Of a DNA stretch of 64,000 nucleotides, positions 38,652 through 48,022 are shown piece after piece. The stretch lies in assembly GCF_023823685.1 (NCBI RefSeq), contig NZ_JAMXBF010000007.1, positions 62,001 through 126,000 of the forward strand, read 5' to 3'. A model generated the notes under the pieces. The model ran no database searches. It saw only the letters and a program-made list of their open reading frames with translations, and had not been told where the DNA came from. Within the stretch, counting starts at the first letter, position 1. Each line of letters starts with the position of its first letter. Position numbers and translations under genes: made by a program. The DNA comes from Pseudomonas subflava (GTDB lineage Bacteria; Pseudomonadota; Gammaproteobacteria; Pseudomonadales; Pseudomonadaceae).

Positions 38652-39883
38652 GCGCCGCCCTTGGCGACGGAGGCCAGGTCCCACATCGGCAGGAACACGC
38701 CCAGCGCCAGGACCAGCACCATCACGCCCATGGCCACGATCAATATCGGTTCGATGGCCGATGCCAATTGTTTGAGGTCGTAGTCGACCTCCTGTTCATA
38801 GAAGTCCGCCACCTCGACGAACAGATCGTCCAGCGCGCCGGTCTCCTCGCCCACCGCCATCATCTGCAGCACCAGCGGGGTGAACAGGCCGCTGGCCGAG
38901 GCGGTGCGGGTCAAGGCCTCGCCGCGTTCGACGCCCTCGCGCATGCCGAGAATGGCCTGACCGATGTGCCGGTTGCCGACGCTGGCGCTGTTGATCGACA
39001 GGGTCTGCAGCAGCGGCACGCCGGCGCGGTACATCATGGCGAAGGTGCGGGTGAAGCGGGCCAGAGCGATGCGCTCGAAGATGCCGCCGACGATGGGCAG
39101 GCGCAGCTTGGTGGCATCCCATTTCAGCGCGCCGGCCTCGGTGTCGGTCCATTTGAAGAAGGCGTAAAGGGCCCCGCCGAACAGCAGGAGCAGCAGCCAC
39201 CAGAAGTCCTGGAAGAACTGCGAGGTGCCGATCAGCAGCTGGGTGGGCCAGGGCAGGTCGGCCTTGAATTGCTCGAATACCTTGGCGAAGGCCGGGATCA
39301 CGAACAGGTTGATCACCACCAGGGCCACGGCCATGGCGGCGAGCACGAACAGCGGGTAGCGGGTGGCCTGCTTGATGCGCTTGCGCGTCTCGCGCTCCAG
39401 TTCCAGGTAGCTGGAGAGCTGACGGAAGGCCTGGTCGAGCTGGCCGGTGTTCTCGCCGACGCTGATCATGCTGATGAACAGCGTGCCAAACACCTTGGGA
39501 TGGGCGTGCAGGGCCACGGCCATGCTGACGCCGCCCTCGAGGTCGCTGCGCACCTGCTGCAGTACTTCGCGGAAGAACGGGTTGCGGTGCGACTCGGCCA
39601 GACCGCCGATGGCGCGGATGATCGGTACGCCGGCCTTGCTCAGGCTGTACATCTGCCGGCAGAAGATAATCAGCTCCTCGAGGTCGACGCGCTTGCGCCG
39701 CAGCTTTTCCTTGATGGCGGCGAGCACGTCCTCGCCGTCGCCCTCGGCCTGTTCCTCGATGGTCAGCGGGGTGATTCTCTGCGCCAGCAGTTCGCTGGCC
39801 ACGCTGTCGCTGCTGGCGCCCTGTACGGTGCCGGTGACCTTGCCGCCCTGGGCGTCGCGCCCGGTGTAGCGGAACTGGCTCAT
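38648..39883 (-). CDS. mshG: MSHA inner-membrane platform protein MshG (PilC/GspF family)
   Basis: The 411-residue polytopic protein has two GspF domains (about 70-195 and 270-395) and three hydrophobic helices (YPLFVLAAMAVALVVINLFV; FWWLLLLLFGGALYAFF; IVAMGVMVLVLALGVFL). It forms the inner-membrane assembly platform that the MshE ATPase turns or pushes. Normally it directly follows mshE; here a 147-bp tandem-repeat array lies between, so it may rely on read-through or its own promoter. Confidence 0.9.
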   Translation of the reverse strand: MSQFRYTGRDAQGGKVTGTVQGASSDSVASELLAQRITPLTIEEQAEGDGEDVLAAIKEKLRRKRVDLEELIIFCRQMYSLSKAGVPIIRAIGGLAESHRNPFFREVLQQVRSDLEGGVSMAVALHAHPKVFGTLFISMISVGENTGQLDQAFRQLSSYLELERETRKRIKQATRYPLFVLAAMAVALVVINLFVIPAFAKVFEQFKADLPWPTQLLIGTSQFFQDFWWLLLLLFGGALYAFFKWTDTEAGALKWDATKLRLPIVGGIFERIALARFTRTFAMMYRAGVPLLQTLSINSASVGNRHIGQAILGMREGVERGEALTRTASASGLFTPLVLQMMAVGEETGALDDLFVEVADFYEQEVDYDLKQLASAIEPILIVAMGVMVLVLALGVFLPMWDLASVAKGGA

Positions 39884-39938
39884 GGCCGCCCCCAGGAAGC
39901 ATCCGCAGGAGCGAGCCCTGCTAGCGATGCTTTGGCAC

Positions 39939-40800
39939 CGTAGCCCGGATGCGATCCGGAAAGCAGGTGGCTCCGACCCCGGATGGCATCCGGGCTACAA
40001 GAGCGCCCTCTCCCCAGCCCTCTCCCGTGAACGGGAGAGGGGGCGGTGCGTGCAGAACCGGCAAGCGCGCTGACGTCGAATCGGCCGTAGCCCGGATGGC
40101 ATCCGGGATGCGGGTGGCTCCCGCCCCGGATGGCATCCGGGCTACAGGAGCGCCCTCTCCCCAGCCCTCTCCCGTGAACGGGAGAGGGGGCGATGCGTGC
40201 AGAACCGGCAAGCGCGCTGACGTCGAATCGGCCGTAGCCCGGATGGAATCCGGGATGCGGGTGGCTCCCGCCCCGGATGGCATCCGGGCTACAGGAGCGC
40301 CCTCTCCCCAGCCCTCTCCCGTGAACGGGAGAGGGGGCGGTGCGTGCAGAACCGGCAAGCGCGCTGACGCCGAACGAACCGTAGCCCGGATGCAATCCGG
40401 GAAGCAGGCGACTCCGGCCCCGGATTGCATCCGTGCTACAGAAGCGCCCTCTCCCCAGCCCTCTCCCGTGAACGGGAGAGGGGGCGGTGCGTGCAGAACC
40501 GGCAAGCGCGCTGACGCCGAACGAACCGTAGCCCGGATGCAATCCGGGAAGCAGGCGACTCCGGCCCCGGATTGCATCCGTGCTACAGAAGCGCCCTCTC
40601 CCCAGCCCTCTCCCGTGAACGGGAGAGGGGGCGGTGCGTGCAGAGCCGGAGAGCGTGCAGACGTCGAACCGGCCGTAGCCCGGATGAAATCCGGGAAGCA
40701 GGCGACTCCGGCCCCGGATTACATCCGGGCTACAGGCGCGCCCTCTCCCCGGCCCTCTTCCGCTCACGGGAGAGGGGGAGGTTGGCGGGAGCCGCCGTGC
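39939..40800. repeat. Array of about six 147-bp tandem repeats between mshE and mshG
   Basis: Copies start at 39939, 40086, 40233, 40380, 40527 and 40674, exactly 147 bases apart. Each unit has an inverted pair (GTAGCCCGGATGG ... CATCCGGGCTAC), then CCCTCTCCC GTGAAC GGGAGAGGG, then about 50 bases of unique filler. Copies 2 and 3, and copies 4 and 5, are nearly identical pairs; copies 1 and 6 are the most different. The palindromes match the dispersed REP-like elements at 61743-61801. Since 147 is divisible by three, the array stays open in several frames, but no protein is convincing. Bases 39884-39938 hold nothing recognised. Confidence 0.9.
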
Positions 40801-40805
40801 GGGTG

Positions 40806-42545
40806 TCACGCCTGTACCTCGTCGGTGAGGCTGGCGCAGACCTTGAGCACTTCCTCGACGCTGGTGATGCCCGCCAGCGCGTAGTCCAGCGCGCAGGCGG
40901 CCAGGGGGCGGTAGTGGGCGCTGTGGCGCGCGGCCTCGGCGAAGCCCTGGGGGTCGTTGCGGCGCAGGGCGGCGATCATCGCCTCATCCATTTCCAGCAG
41001 CTCGTAGACGCCGACGCGCCCGGAATAGCCGGTGTTGTGGCACTGGTGGCAGCCGGCGCCGTGCTTGAAGCTGCGGCCGGCCAGCGAGGCGCCTTGCAGA
41101 CTCTCCAGCCAGGCCAGCTGCTGCGGCTCGGGCTGGTGGTCTTCCATGCAGTTCTCGCAGACGCGGCGCACCAGGCGCTGGGCCAGCACAGCATTGAGCG
41201 AGGTGGCGACCAGGAACGGCTCGGCACCCATGTCGACCAGGCGCATGGCCGAGGTCAGGGCGTCGTTGGTGTGCAGGGTCGACAGCACCAGGTGGCCGGT
41301 GAGCGCGGCGCGCAGGCCGATTTCGGCGGTTTCCTGGTCGCGCATCTCGCCGATCAGCACGATGTCCGGGTCCTGACGCAGGGCGGCGCGCAGCACGCGG
41401 GCGAAGGTCAGCTCGATCTTGGTGTTGACCTGCACCTGGTTGATCCGCGGCAGGCGGTATTCGACCGGGTCCTCGACGGTGATGATCTTCTTCTCCGGGC
41501 TGTTCAGCTCGGCGAGGCCTGCGTACAGCGTGGTGGTCTTGCCCGAGCCGGTAGGGCCGGTGACCAGCACCATGCCATAGGGCCGCTGCAGCAGGCGGCG
41601 GAAGCGCGCCAGCATGTCCGGCGGCATGCCGCCGGCGTCCAGGTTGGCGATGCCGGCGCTCTGGTCGAGCAGACGCATGACCACCGATTCGCCGTACTGC
41701 ACCGGCATGGTCGAGACCCGCACGTCGATGCTGCGGTTCTTCACCCGGATGTTGAAGCGGCCATCCTGCGGCAGGCGCTTCTCGGAGATGTCCAGGCCGG
41801 ACATGATCTTCAGGCGCATGACCAGCGCCGAGGCGATGCGCTGCTCCTTCATCACCTGCTCGTTGAGCACACCGTCGATACGCTGGCGAATGCGCACCAC
41901 GCCCTCGTCCGGCTCGATGTGGATGTCCGACGCCTTCATCTGCACGGCGTCTTCGAACAGCGTCTGCAGCAGGCGCACCACCGGCGCGTCGCTGACGTTG
42001 TCGGCGCCGAGCTTGGACAGGTCGAAGTCGCTGTCCTGCAGCTCGCCTTCCAGCTCGCCGGCGATCGAGGCGATTTCGCTGGTGCGACGGTAGACTAGGT
42101 CGAGGGTCGCCAGCAGCTCCGCCTCGCGCACCACCGCCGGGCGCACGCGGGTCTTGAGGATGCGCTCCATCTCGTCCTGGGCGAACAGGTCGAGCGGGTC
42201 GGACATGCCCACCAGGATGCCGCCGCCCTCGCGCGACAGCGGAATGGCGCGGAAGCGTCTCGCCATGGCCTCGGGCAGGGTCTGCACCAGCGGCTGGTCG
42301 AACTTGAAGTGCTTGAGTTCGATGAAGGGGATCTTCAGCTGCTCGGACAGTGCGGTGAGCAGCTTGACCTCGGCGACGAAGCCCATGTCGACCACTGTGC
42401 GGCCAAGCTTGGAGCCGGTGCGCTTCTGTTCCTGCAGCGCCAGTTGCAGCTGCGTGTCGCTGATCAGACCGGCCTGCACCAGCAGGTCGCCCAGGCGCAC
42501 CTTGCGATTGCTCGCCTCGCCCGGCTGACGTGTTTCTTCGCTCAT
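40806..42545 (-). CDS. mshE: MSHA extension ATPase MshE with c-di-GMP-binding MshEN domain
   Basis: The 579-residue cytoplasmic ATPase powers pilus extension. The N-terminus carries two MshEN motifs, RLGDLLVQAGLI and KLGRTVVDMGFV, with conserved Arg and Gln/Leu positions that bind c-di-GMP in V. cholerae MshE. The GspE/PilB core has Walker A GPTGSGKT near 329-336, an Asp box and Walker B, and a CxxC...CxxC zinc site (CENC, CHQC). The chosen ATG overlaps mshN by 4 bases (ATGA); a longer frame upstream has no support. c-di-GMP from the cell, controlled in part by phosphodiesterases such as that at 25926-27206, should tune it. Confidence 0.93.
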   Translation of the reverse strand: MSEETRQPGEASNRKVRLGDLLVQAGLISDTQLQLALQEQKRTGSKLGRTVVDMGFVAEVKLLTALSEQLKIPFIELKHFKFDQPLVQTLPEAMARRFRAIPLSREGGGILVGMSDPLDLFAQDEMERILKTRVRPAVVREAELLATLDLVYRRTSEIASIAGELEGELQDSDFDLSKLGADNVSDAPVVRLLQTLFEDAVQMKASDIHIEPDEGVVRIRQRIDGVLNEQVMKEQRIASALVMRLKIMSGLDISEKRLPQDGRFNIRVKNRSIDVRVSTMPVQYGESVVMRLLDQSAGIANLDAGGMPPDMLARFRRLLQRPYGMVLVTGPTGSGKTTTLYAGLAELNSPEKKIITVEDPVEYRLPRINQVQVNTKIELTFARVLRAALRQDPDIVLIGEMRDQETAEIGLRAALTGHLVLSTLHTNDALTSAMRLVDMGAEPFLVATSLNAVLAQRLVRRVCENCMEDHQPEPQQLAWLESLQGASLAGRSFKHGAGCHQCHNTGYSGRVGVYELLEMDEAMIAALRRNDPQGFAEAARHSAHYRPLAACALDYALAGITSVEEVLKVCASLTDEVQA

Positions 42546-43903
42546 CCTCGGCCTCCCAGCGCCGCGGCGCGTTCGCTGGCGAAGCGCTTGGCGCTCTCGT
42601 CCAGCCCCAGCCCCTGCAGGGCCAGGCGATAGTGACGGGCAGCCTCGGCCGGCTGGTCGAGCTGCTCCAGGGCGATGGCCAGGCCCAGCTGCCAGGTGGA
42701 CTGGCTGGGGCGCAGGGCGACCATCTCCCGGTACAGGGCGGCGCTCTGCTGCCACTGCCCGGTCTGCTGGTAGCTGGCCGCCAGCAGCGCGTGGTAGGTG
42801 GGCTCCTGGGCCAGCGACGGAGCGTTCTGCTCCAGGGTAGCCACGGCATCCCGGGTAGCACCGGCCTGCAACTGGGCGCGGGCCAGCAGCAGGCGCAGTT
42901 CACTGTCCTGCGGCATTTGCGCCAGCTGCGCCGGCAGCCAGCCGAGCAGGCGCTGCTGCTGGCCGTCTGCCAGGTAGGCGCGGGCCAGCCAACGCAGCAC
43001 TTCCGGGTCGCGGCCGCGGGTCTTCTGCAGTTCTTCCAGCTCGGCGATGGCCTTGCGGTAGTCGCCGGCCTGGATGGCCTGACGCGCCTCGGCCAGGCCG
43101 TCCGGACGATAGGGCTCGATCTTCACTTGCGGCACACCGGCAGGCTCCGGAGCGGGTGCCGCAGGTTCGGCAGTCGCGGCGGGCTCGGGGGCATTGGCCG
43201 GCGCCACCGGCGCCGTGGCCCAGGCCGGCAGCTCCGGCTCGGCAGCGGGTTCGGCAGCCGGCGCGGCGGGTGTCAGGGCCGGCTCCTCGACGGCGGCCTC
43301 GGCATTCGGCGCCGGCTCGTTGAGCGGCACTTCGATCCACAGCAGCCAGCGGTCTCCGGCGGCCTCCAGACGATCACTGACCTGCAGGCCCTCGCCGAGG
43401 CCGACCAGCAGCACCTGCACGTCCCGGCCCTGGGCCTCGACCCGCCAGGACAGGCTGCGCCCTTCGCGCTGCACCCGCCCGGACCGCGGTCCGCCGGCTA
43501 GCTCCACATCCGGCAGGCGCAGGCTCACCGCCCCGCTCTCTTCGGTGCGCTGGTAGGGCACCGAGCGCTCCAGCAGCAGCTGCAGGGTCAGACCGCCGGC
43601 GTCGGTCTGCGGCAACACTTCCAGCAGACGCGGCAGTGCCGGCGCGGCGGCCTCCTCGCGCTTGGGCATCACCCCGCCCCAGGGGATCTGGCCGTTGACC
43701 ACCCGGCCGATCATCACGCCGATCAGCACGGCGATCAGCATCACCGCCATGAACCAGATGGAGCCGCGGCGCAGGCGCTCGATGCGCTCGCGGCGCGCGG
43801 CGCCAGCCTCGTCCACCGCGTGCAGGCCTTCCAGCGTCAGCCGTTCGGACGGCGCGGCGCGGCGCTCCTCGAGGTCGCGCAGCATGTCGTTGACCAGGCT
43901 CAT
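42542..43903 (-). CDS. mshN: MSHA biogenesis protein MshN (TPR protein)
   Basis: The 453-residue protein has a short cytoplasmic N-terminus (MSLVNDMLRDLEERR), a transmembrane helix near 47-66 (IWFMAVMLIAVLIGVMIG), an Ala/Pro/Glu-rich linker (about 205-260) and TPR-like repeats to the end. MshN stands between MshM and MshE in the MSHA order. The ATG overlaps the end of mshM by 4 bases. Likely a periplasmic scaffold. Confidence 0.83.
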   Translation of the reverse strand: MSLVNDMLRDLEERRAAPSERLTLEGLHAVDEAGAARRERIERLRRGSIWFMAVMLIAVLIGVMIGRVVNGQIPWGGVMPKREEAAAPALPRLLEVLPQTDAGGLTLQLLLERSVPYQRTEESGAVSLRLPDVELAGGPRSGRVQREGRSLSWRVEAQGRDVQVLLVGLGEGLQVSDRLEAAGDRWLLWIEVPLNEPAPNAEAAVEEPALTPAAPAAEPAAEPELPAWATAPVAPANAPEPAATAEPAAPAPEPAGVPQVKIEPYRPDGLAEARQAIQAGDYRKAIAELEELQKTRGRDPEVLRWLARAYLADGQQQRLLGWLPAQLAQMPQDSELRLLLARAQLQAGATRDAVATLEQNAPSLAQEPTYHALLAASYQQTGQWQQSAALYREMVALRPSQSTWQLGLAIALEQLDQPAEAARHYRLALQGLGLDESAKRFASERAAALGGRG

Positions 43904-44829
43904 GGCAGCAGCTCCCGCCACTGGCTGAGCCAGGGCCAGGCACCGACCACCGCCAACAGCGACAGGCTCGCCGCCAGCCCCCAGCCGAGCCAGACCGGGC
44001 GACGCTGCAAAAACGGCTGGGCGCCCTCGGTATCCAGCTGGGCGCGGCGCACGTGCTCGGCCGAGACCTGCCGCCGGCCCTCGCCGAAGGCCACCATCAG
44101 CGCCTTGTGCGCGAGGATGTTGATCAGCCGCGGAATGCCGCCGCTGCCGCGCACCAGGCGGCGGATGGCACGCGGCGAGAACAGCGGCTCGCCGCGGTAG
44201 CCGGCCACGGCCAGGCGCTCGTTGAGGTAGCGGGTGCAGTCCTTCACGTCGAGCGGGCGCAGCCGGTAGGAGAAGGTGATGCGCTGGCGCAGCTGGCGGA
44301 ATTCGTCACGTGCCAGAGTAGCGTCCAGCTCCGGCTGACCGAACAGCACCACCTGCAGCAGCTTGGCCTGCTCGGTTTCCAGATTGGTCAGCAGGCGCAG
44401 GGCCTCCAGGGTCGCGGTCGGCAGGGCCTGGGCCTCGTCGATCAGCACCACCGTGCTGCGGCCCTCGGAGGCCAGCTGGATCAGGCGATGATGCAGCGCG
44501 TCCAGCACGCCCTGAGTGTCGAGTTCGTCGATGCCCTCGATGAGCAGTTCACGGGCCACGGCCTGGCGCAGCCCCACCGGGCTCATGCCGGGGTTGGGCA
44601 AGTACGCCAGTTGGTAGCGCTCGCTTTCCAGCGAGTTGAGCAGCGCGCGGCACAGCAGGGTCTTGCCGGTGCCGACCTCGCCGGTCACCTTGATGAAGCC
44701 CTCCCCCTCGCCCAGTGCCACCCGCAGCAGGTTGAGGCACGCCTGATAGGGCGCCAGCTGCACCAGGAAGCCGGTGTTGGGCGTCAGCGCGAAGGGTTTC
44801 TCGCGCAGACCGAAGAAGGCCTCGTACAT
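43900..44829 (-). CDS. mshM: MSHA biogenesis AAA ATPase MshM (ExeA-like)
   Basis: The 309-residue protein starts MYEAFFGLREKPFALTPNT, the ExeA/GspA opening. Walker A is GEVGTGKT and Walker B VVLIDEAQALP, with an ORC-like C-terminal part and a transmembrane segment near 285-303. It probably helps assemble the secretin through peptidoglycan. It starts 3 bases after mshL. Confidence 0.87.
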   Translation of the reverse strand: MYEAFFGLREKPFALTPNTGFLVQLAPYQACLNLLRVALGEGEGFIKVTGEVGTGKTLLCRALLNSLESERYQLAYLPNPGMSPVGLRQAVARELLIEGIDELDTQGVLDALHHRLIQLASEGRSTVVLIDEAQALPTATLEALRLLTNLETEQAKLLQVVLFGQPELDATLARDEFRQLRQRITFSYRLRPLDVKDCTRYLNERLAVAGYRGEPLFSPRAIRRLVRGSGGIPRLINILAHKALMVAFGEGRRQVSAEHVRRAQLDTEGAQPFLQRRPVWLGWGLAASLSLLAVVGAWPWLSQWRELLP

Positions 44830-44832
44830 GCC

Positions 44833-46440
44833 TTACCTCAGCTCCTTGAAGGATTCCGCGCTGCGCCGGATCTCCTCGAGCCAGACTTCATCGCTGACCA
44901 CCTGCGGGCGCATCAGGATGACCAGCTCGCTCTTGCGCAGCGACTTGCGCTGCTGCTTGAACAGGTTGCCAACGAAGGGCAGCGTGCTGGCCCAGGGCAC
45001 CTCGGCGTCGGTGTTCTCGTTGTTGTTCTGCAGCAGACCTCCGATTACCACCACCTGGCCACTGCGGGCGCGCACGATGGAGTCGGACTGGCGCGAGGTG
45101 GACAGCGCCAGCGGCAGGTTGAAGACGTTGTCCTCGCCGAGGACGATGGTCTTGTTCTGGTCGACCACACGGCTGACGGTGGGCCGCACGTGCAGGGTCA
45201 CCACCTCGTTCTGGTCGATCTGCGGCGTCACGTCCAGCGAGATGCCGGAGAAGAACGGCGTCAGGGTCACGTCCTGGGTCGGCTGGGTGACGCCGGCCAC
45301 GGTGGTGGTCGAGCTGTTGGACGACACTTCGGTGACGAAGAATTCGTCGGTGCCGACCTTGATCACCGCCTTCTGGTTGTTCAGCGTGGAGATGCGCGGG
45401 CTGGACAGCACGCGAACCTCGCCCTGGGTCTGCAGCAGCTGGATCAGCCCGGAGAAGTCGCCGAAGCTGAGCACGGTGCTGAATACGCCGTCGATGTTGT
45501 TCGGGCCGTCCAGCGGTGCGCCGTCGAGAACGGCGCCGACGTCGCCGCCGATCCGATCCCAGCTGATGCCGGCCTGGAAGCCGTCGTTGAGCTCCACCTC
45601 GAGGATCTTGGTTTCCAGCACGACCTGGCGCTGCAGGTTGCGCTGCGCCTGCTCGAGAAAGCGCGCGACGTTCTCCTGGTCCGCGCTGTTGGCGCGCACC
45701 ACCAGCAGGCTGGCTTGCGGGTTGACCACCACGCTGTTGCCTTCCTCGCTGCCGACGATGGCCTGGACCACCTGCTGCACTTCCTTCCAGAAGTCGACGT
45801 TGCTGGTGGTGACCACCTTGCTGGCGTTGAGCGTGGTCACCGAGCGGTCGCTGTCGCCGTTGCCGCTGCCGTCGTTGTCGCCGCCACCGCTCTCGGTGCT
45901 CTCCACCTGACCGGAGCTGACCCGGGTATCCGCCTCGCCCAGGCGCTGCAAGTTGAGATAGTTGAGGTCGTAGCTGCGGGTGATCACCTTGTTCGGCAGG
46001 ATCTGATAGCCGTAGCTGGTGCGGCGGTAGTCGTAGCCGTAGCTGTCGCGCACCGCGGCGAGCACTTCCTCGAGGGTGACCCGGCGCAGGCTGAAGGTGA
46101 TGGTGCCGGTCACTTCCGGATGCACCACCAGGTTCTGCCCGGCGCCTTCCATCAGGCTGAGGAAGAAGTCGCGGGCGGGCATGTCCTTGGCCGCCACGTC
46201 GAAGCGCGGGCCGCTGCTGTACAGGCTGCCGGTCAGCGGCGGTAGCAGCGCGGCCTGCACCGCCGGTGGCGGCGCCACTTTGCGCTGGGCCTCGGCCTGC
46301 TGCAGGCTCTCGTCGAGCAGTTTCTCGCTCTGCTCGTAGAGCTGCTTGTCGCCATCGATGAAGGTCTGGCAGGCGCTGAGCAGGCAGGCCAGCCCCAGCA
46401 GCAGGCCGGTTTTCGACAGATTGGGAGTCATGGGCATCAT
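44833..46440 (-). CDS. mshL: MSHA outer-membrane secretin MshL
   Basis: The 535-residue lipoprotein (lipobox LLSAC near residue 24) has an N-terminal secretin/STN domain (about 75-135), N1-like domains (about 160-310 with a Ser/Gly-rich insert near 180-200) and the C-terminal secretin beta-barrel (VLSSPRISTLNNQKA, VVIGGLLQNN). It makes the pore for the pilus fibre. The ATG overlaps the mshK stop by 4 bases. Confidence 0.92.
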   Translation of the reverse strand: MMPMTPNLSKTGLLLGLACLLSACQTFIDGDKQLYEQSEKLLDESLQQAEAQRKVAPPPAVQAALLPPLTGSLYSSGPRFDVAAKDMPARDFFLSLMEGAGQNLVVHPEVTGTITFSLRRVTLEEVLAAVRDSYGYDYRRTSYGYQILPNKVITRSYDLNYLNLQRLGEADTRVSSGQVESTESGGGDNDGSGNGDSDRSVTTLNASKVVTTSNVDFWKEVQQVVQAIVGSEEGNSVVVNPQASLLVVRANSADQENVARFLEQAQRNLQRQVVLETKILEVELNDGFQAGISWDRIGGDVGAVLDGAPLDGPNNIDGVFSTVLSFGDFSGLIQLLQTQGEVRVLSSPRISTLNNQKAVIKVGTDEFFVTEVSSNSSTTTVAGVTQPTQDVTLTPFFSGISLDVTPQIDQNEVVTLHVRPTVSRVVDQNKTIVLGEDNVFNLPLALSTSRQSDSIVRARSGQVVVIGGLLQNNNENTDAEVPWASTLPFVGNLFKQQRKSLRKSELVILMRPQVVSDEVWLEEIRRSAESFKELR

Positions 46441-46751
46441 CGGCTCGGCTTCATAACGGGTTCGGCCAGGCGCAGCAGCTCGCGCTGCCCCTGGCGCTCG
46501 ATCAGGACGGAATGCGGGTGGATGGCCAGCACACGCAGGCCGGCGCGCGCCTCGCCAACGCGCAGGGTGTGGCCGTCGATCACCGCGCGACTGCCCTGGG
46601 CGCCGCGCAGGATGGCCTGCAGCACCAGCGCGGCCGGCGCCTCGTCGGCGCTGCTCGCCGGGCCGAGGCTGGCCGGCGGCTGGGTCGGATCGACCGCCGC
46701 CTGGGCCAGCGCACTACCCAGCAGCAGCGCGAGTAACAGGTTTCTAGACAC
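46437..46751 (-). CDS. mshK: MSHA biogenesis protein MshK
   Basis: The 104-residue exported protein has a signal peptide (LLLALLLGSALAQA) and a small all-beta domain (LVLQAILRGAQGSRAVIDG) that resembles PilP/GspC pilot-like folds. The start is a GTG overlapping mshJ by 8 bases. In the Vibrio order it lies between mshJ and mshL. Role: link of inner membrane to secretin (inferred). Confidence 0.8.
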   Translation of the reverse strand: MSRNLLLALLLGSALAQAAVDPTQPPASLGPASSADEAPAALVLQAILRGAQGSRAVIDGHTLRVGEARAGLRVLAIHPHSVLIERQGQRELLRLAEPVMKPSR

Positions 46752-47418
46752 CGACCCATCCCGCCTTGCGGCTCAAGGTGAAGAGTTTCAGGCTGATCCT
46801 GGCCCGGCTCGGGCCGGCCTCGCCGACCTGGTAGTCGAGGCTGTCCCAGTTCAGCTTCCAGCCGCTCTGCTGCACGGCATTCAGGTACTGCAGGAGGTCG
46901 AAGTAGCCGCCCTCCAGCTCGAGGATCAGGCCATGTCGGTACAACGTGGCGGACGCAGGCGCCGGCGCTTCCACGCCCGGTGTCGACGGGCTGGCGGCCT
47001 GGGCCAGCTGGACCGGCTCGCTGAAGCTCTGCATGCCCATCAGGCTCAGGCCCTGCTGGGCCTGGAGCAGGCTCTCTAGCACCGCCTTCATCTTCTCCGG
47101 GGTGATCAGCTCGGCGGTGTCCTGGTCGATCTGCCGGATCAGCTCCTCACGGCTGGCCGAGGCCACCAGCAGCGCACTGCGGTAGGGGCTATTGGGATCG
47201 GCATCGAGCTTGGCCTGCAAATCGGCGATGCCCGAGGCCGCTTCCGCCGAGCGCCCCTTGGCCAGCTGGATGGCCGACTCCTTGGACGCCACCCGCGCCG
47301 CCAGCGGATCGCCGATCAGCAGCAGGTAGAGCATGCCGAGCAGGGCCAGCCCCACGCCGTAGGTCAGCCACTGTTCGCGGGCGGCCATGCCCTGCCAGCG
47401 CTGCAGCCACTTATTCAT
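46744..47418 (-). CDS. mshJ: MSHA biogenesis protein MshJ (PilO-like)
   Basis: The 224-residue protein has one transmembrane helix near 18-36 (LTYGVGLALLGMLYLLLIG), a coiled-coil (about 40-110) and a ferredoxin-like C-terminal domain. This is the PilO/GspM type layout. It overlaps mshI2 by 8 bases and mshK by 8 bases. Confidence 0.83.
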   Translation of the reverse strand: MNKWLQRWQGMAAREQWLTYGVGLALLGMLYLLLIGDPLAARVASKESAIQLAKGRSAEAASGIADLQAKLDADPNSPYRSALLVASASREELIRQIDQDTAELITPEKMKAVLESLLQAQQGLSLMGMQSFSEPVQLAQAASPSTPGVEAPAPASATLYRHGLILELEGGYFDLLQYLNAVQQSGWKLNWDSLDYQVGEAGPSRARISLKLFTLSRKAGWVGV

Positions 47419-48022
47419 CGGCCTTCTTCTCCTGGTCGGCGGGACGCGAGGACAGGTCGAAGTGCAGCAGCTGGTCCTCGCCGCGCTCCACGTCCAGACG
47501 CGCGAATTCGCGGCCGTTGAACACCGGGCTACGCCCCAGCGCCTCGAGGTAGATCGGCAGCAGCTCCTGGTTCTGGCTGCGCCCCTGCAGACGCATCTGC
47601 GTGCCGCCTTCGTTCAACTGGATGCCGGTCAGCCACAGCCCGCCCTGCGGGTGATGGTCGGCCAGCGCCTGCAGCGGCGCGACGAAGCCCATGTTCTGCC
47701 GCTGGGAGAGTGCCTTGAGGTAGGCGATCAGGCGCTGCAGCTCGCGATTGCTCTCTTCCTGCGCCGCCAGTTCGGTGGGCAGCCGCTCGTCCAGCTGCGG
47801 CTCGACGAAGCTGGCCTTGGCCGCGGCGAGACGGGTCTCGCTCTCCTGCGCCACGGCCTCCGCGGCGGCCAATTCCTGGCCGGCGGCACGCGCCTGCCAG
47901 CCCTGCCAGCCGGCGTGGATCAGGCAGACCAGCACCAGCAGCGCTAGGCCCAGCAGCATCTGCGCCTTCTCCGGGCCGTCGCGGCGGCGGCGTTCGACCT
48001 GGTAGAGGTTGAGGTTCTGCAT
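47411..48022 (-). CDS. MSHA biogenesis protein, second MshI-type (PilN-like)
   Basis: The 203-residue protein starts MQNLNLYQVERRRRDGPEKA, with the N-terminal PilN peptide that binds PilM, then a transmembrane helix (MLLGLALLVLVCLIHAGW), a coiled coil and a compact C-terminal domain. It is the product often called MshI2. The ATG overlaps the mshI stop by one base. With MshI it would form the PilM-PilN-like inner-membrane pair. Confidence 0.82.
   Translation of the reverse strand: MQNLNLYQVERRRRDGPEKAQMLLGLALLVLVCLIHAGWQGWQARAAGQELAAAEAVAQESETRLAAAKASFVEPQLDERLPTELAAQEESNRELQRLIAYLKALSQRQNMGFVAPLQALADHHPQGGLWLTGIQLNEGGTQMRLQGRSQNQELLPIYLEALGRSPVFNGREFARLDVERGEDQLLHFDLSSRPADQEKKADE

Noticed and set aside
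39939..40800. CRISPR array
   Set aside because: The whole 147-bp unit is repeated with no unique spacers between short repeats, and no cas genes are near.
39880..40884. Long open frames on both strands of the 147-bp array, giving 49-residue repeats
   Set aside because: The period is a multiple of three, so any open frame repeats itself. The peptides are Pro/Arg/Ser-rich with no fold, and the DNA is explained by palindromic repeats.
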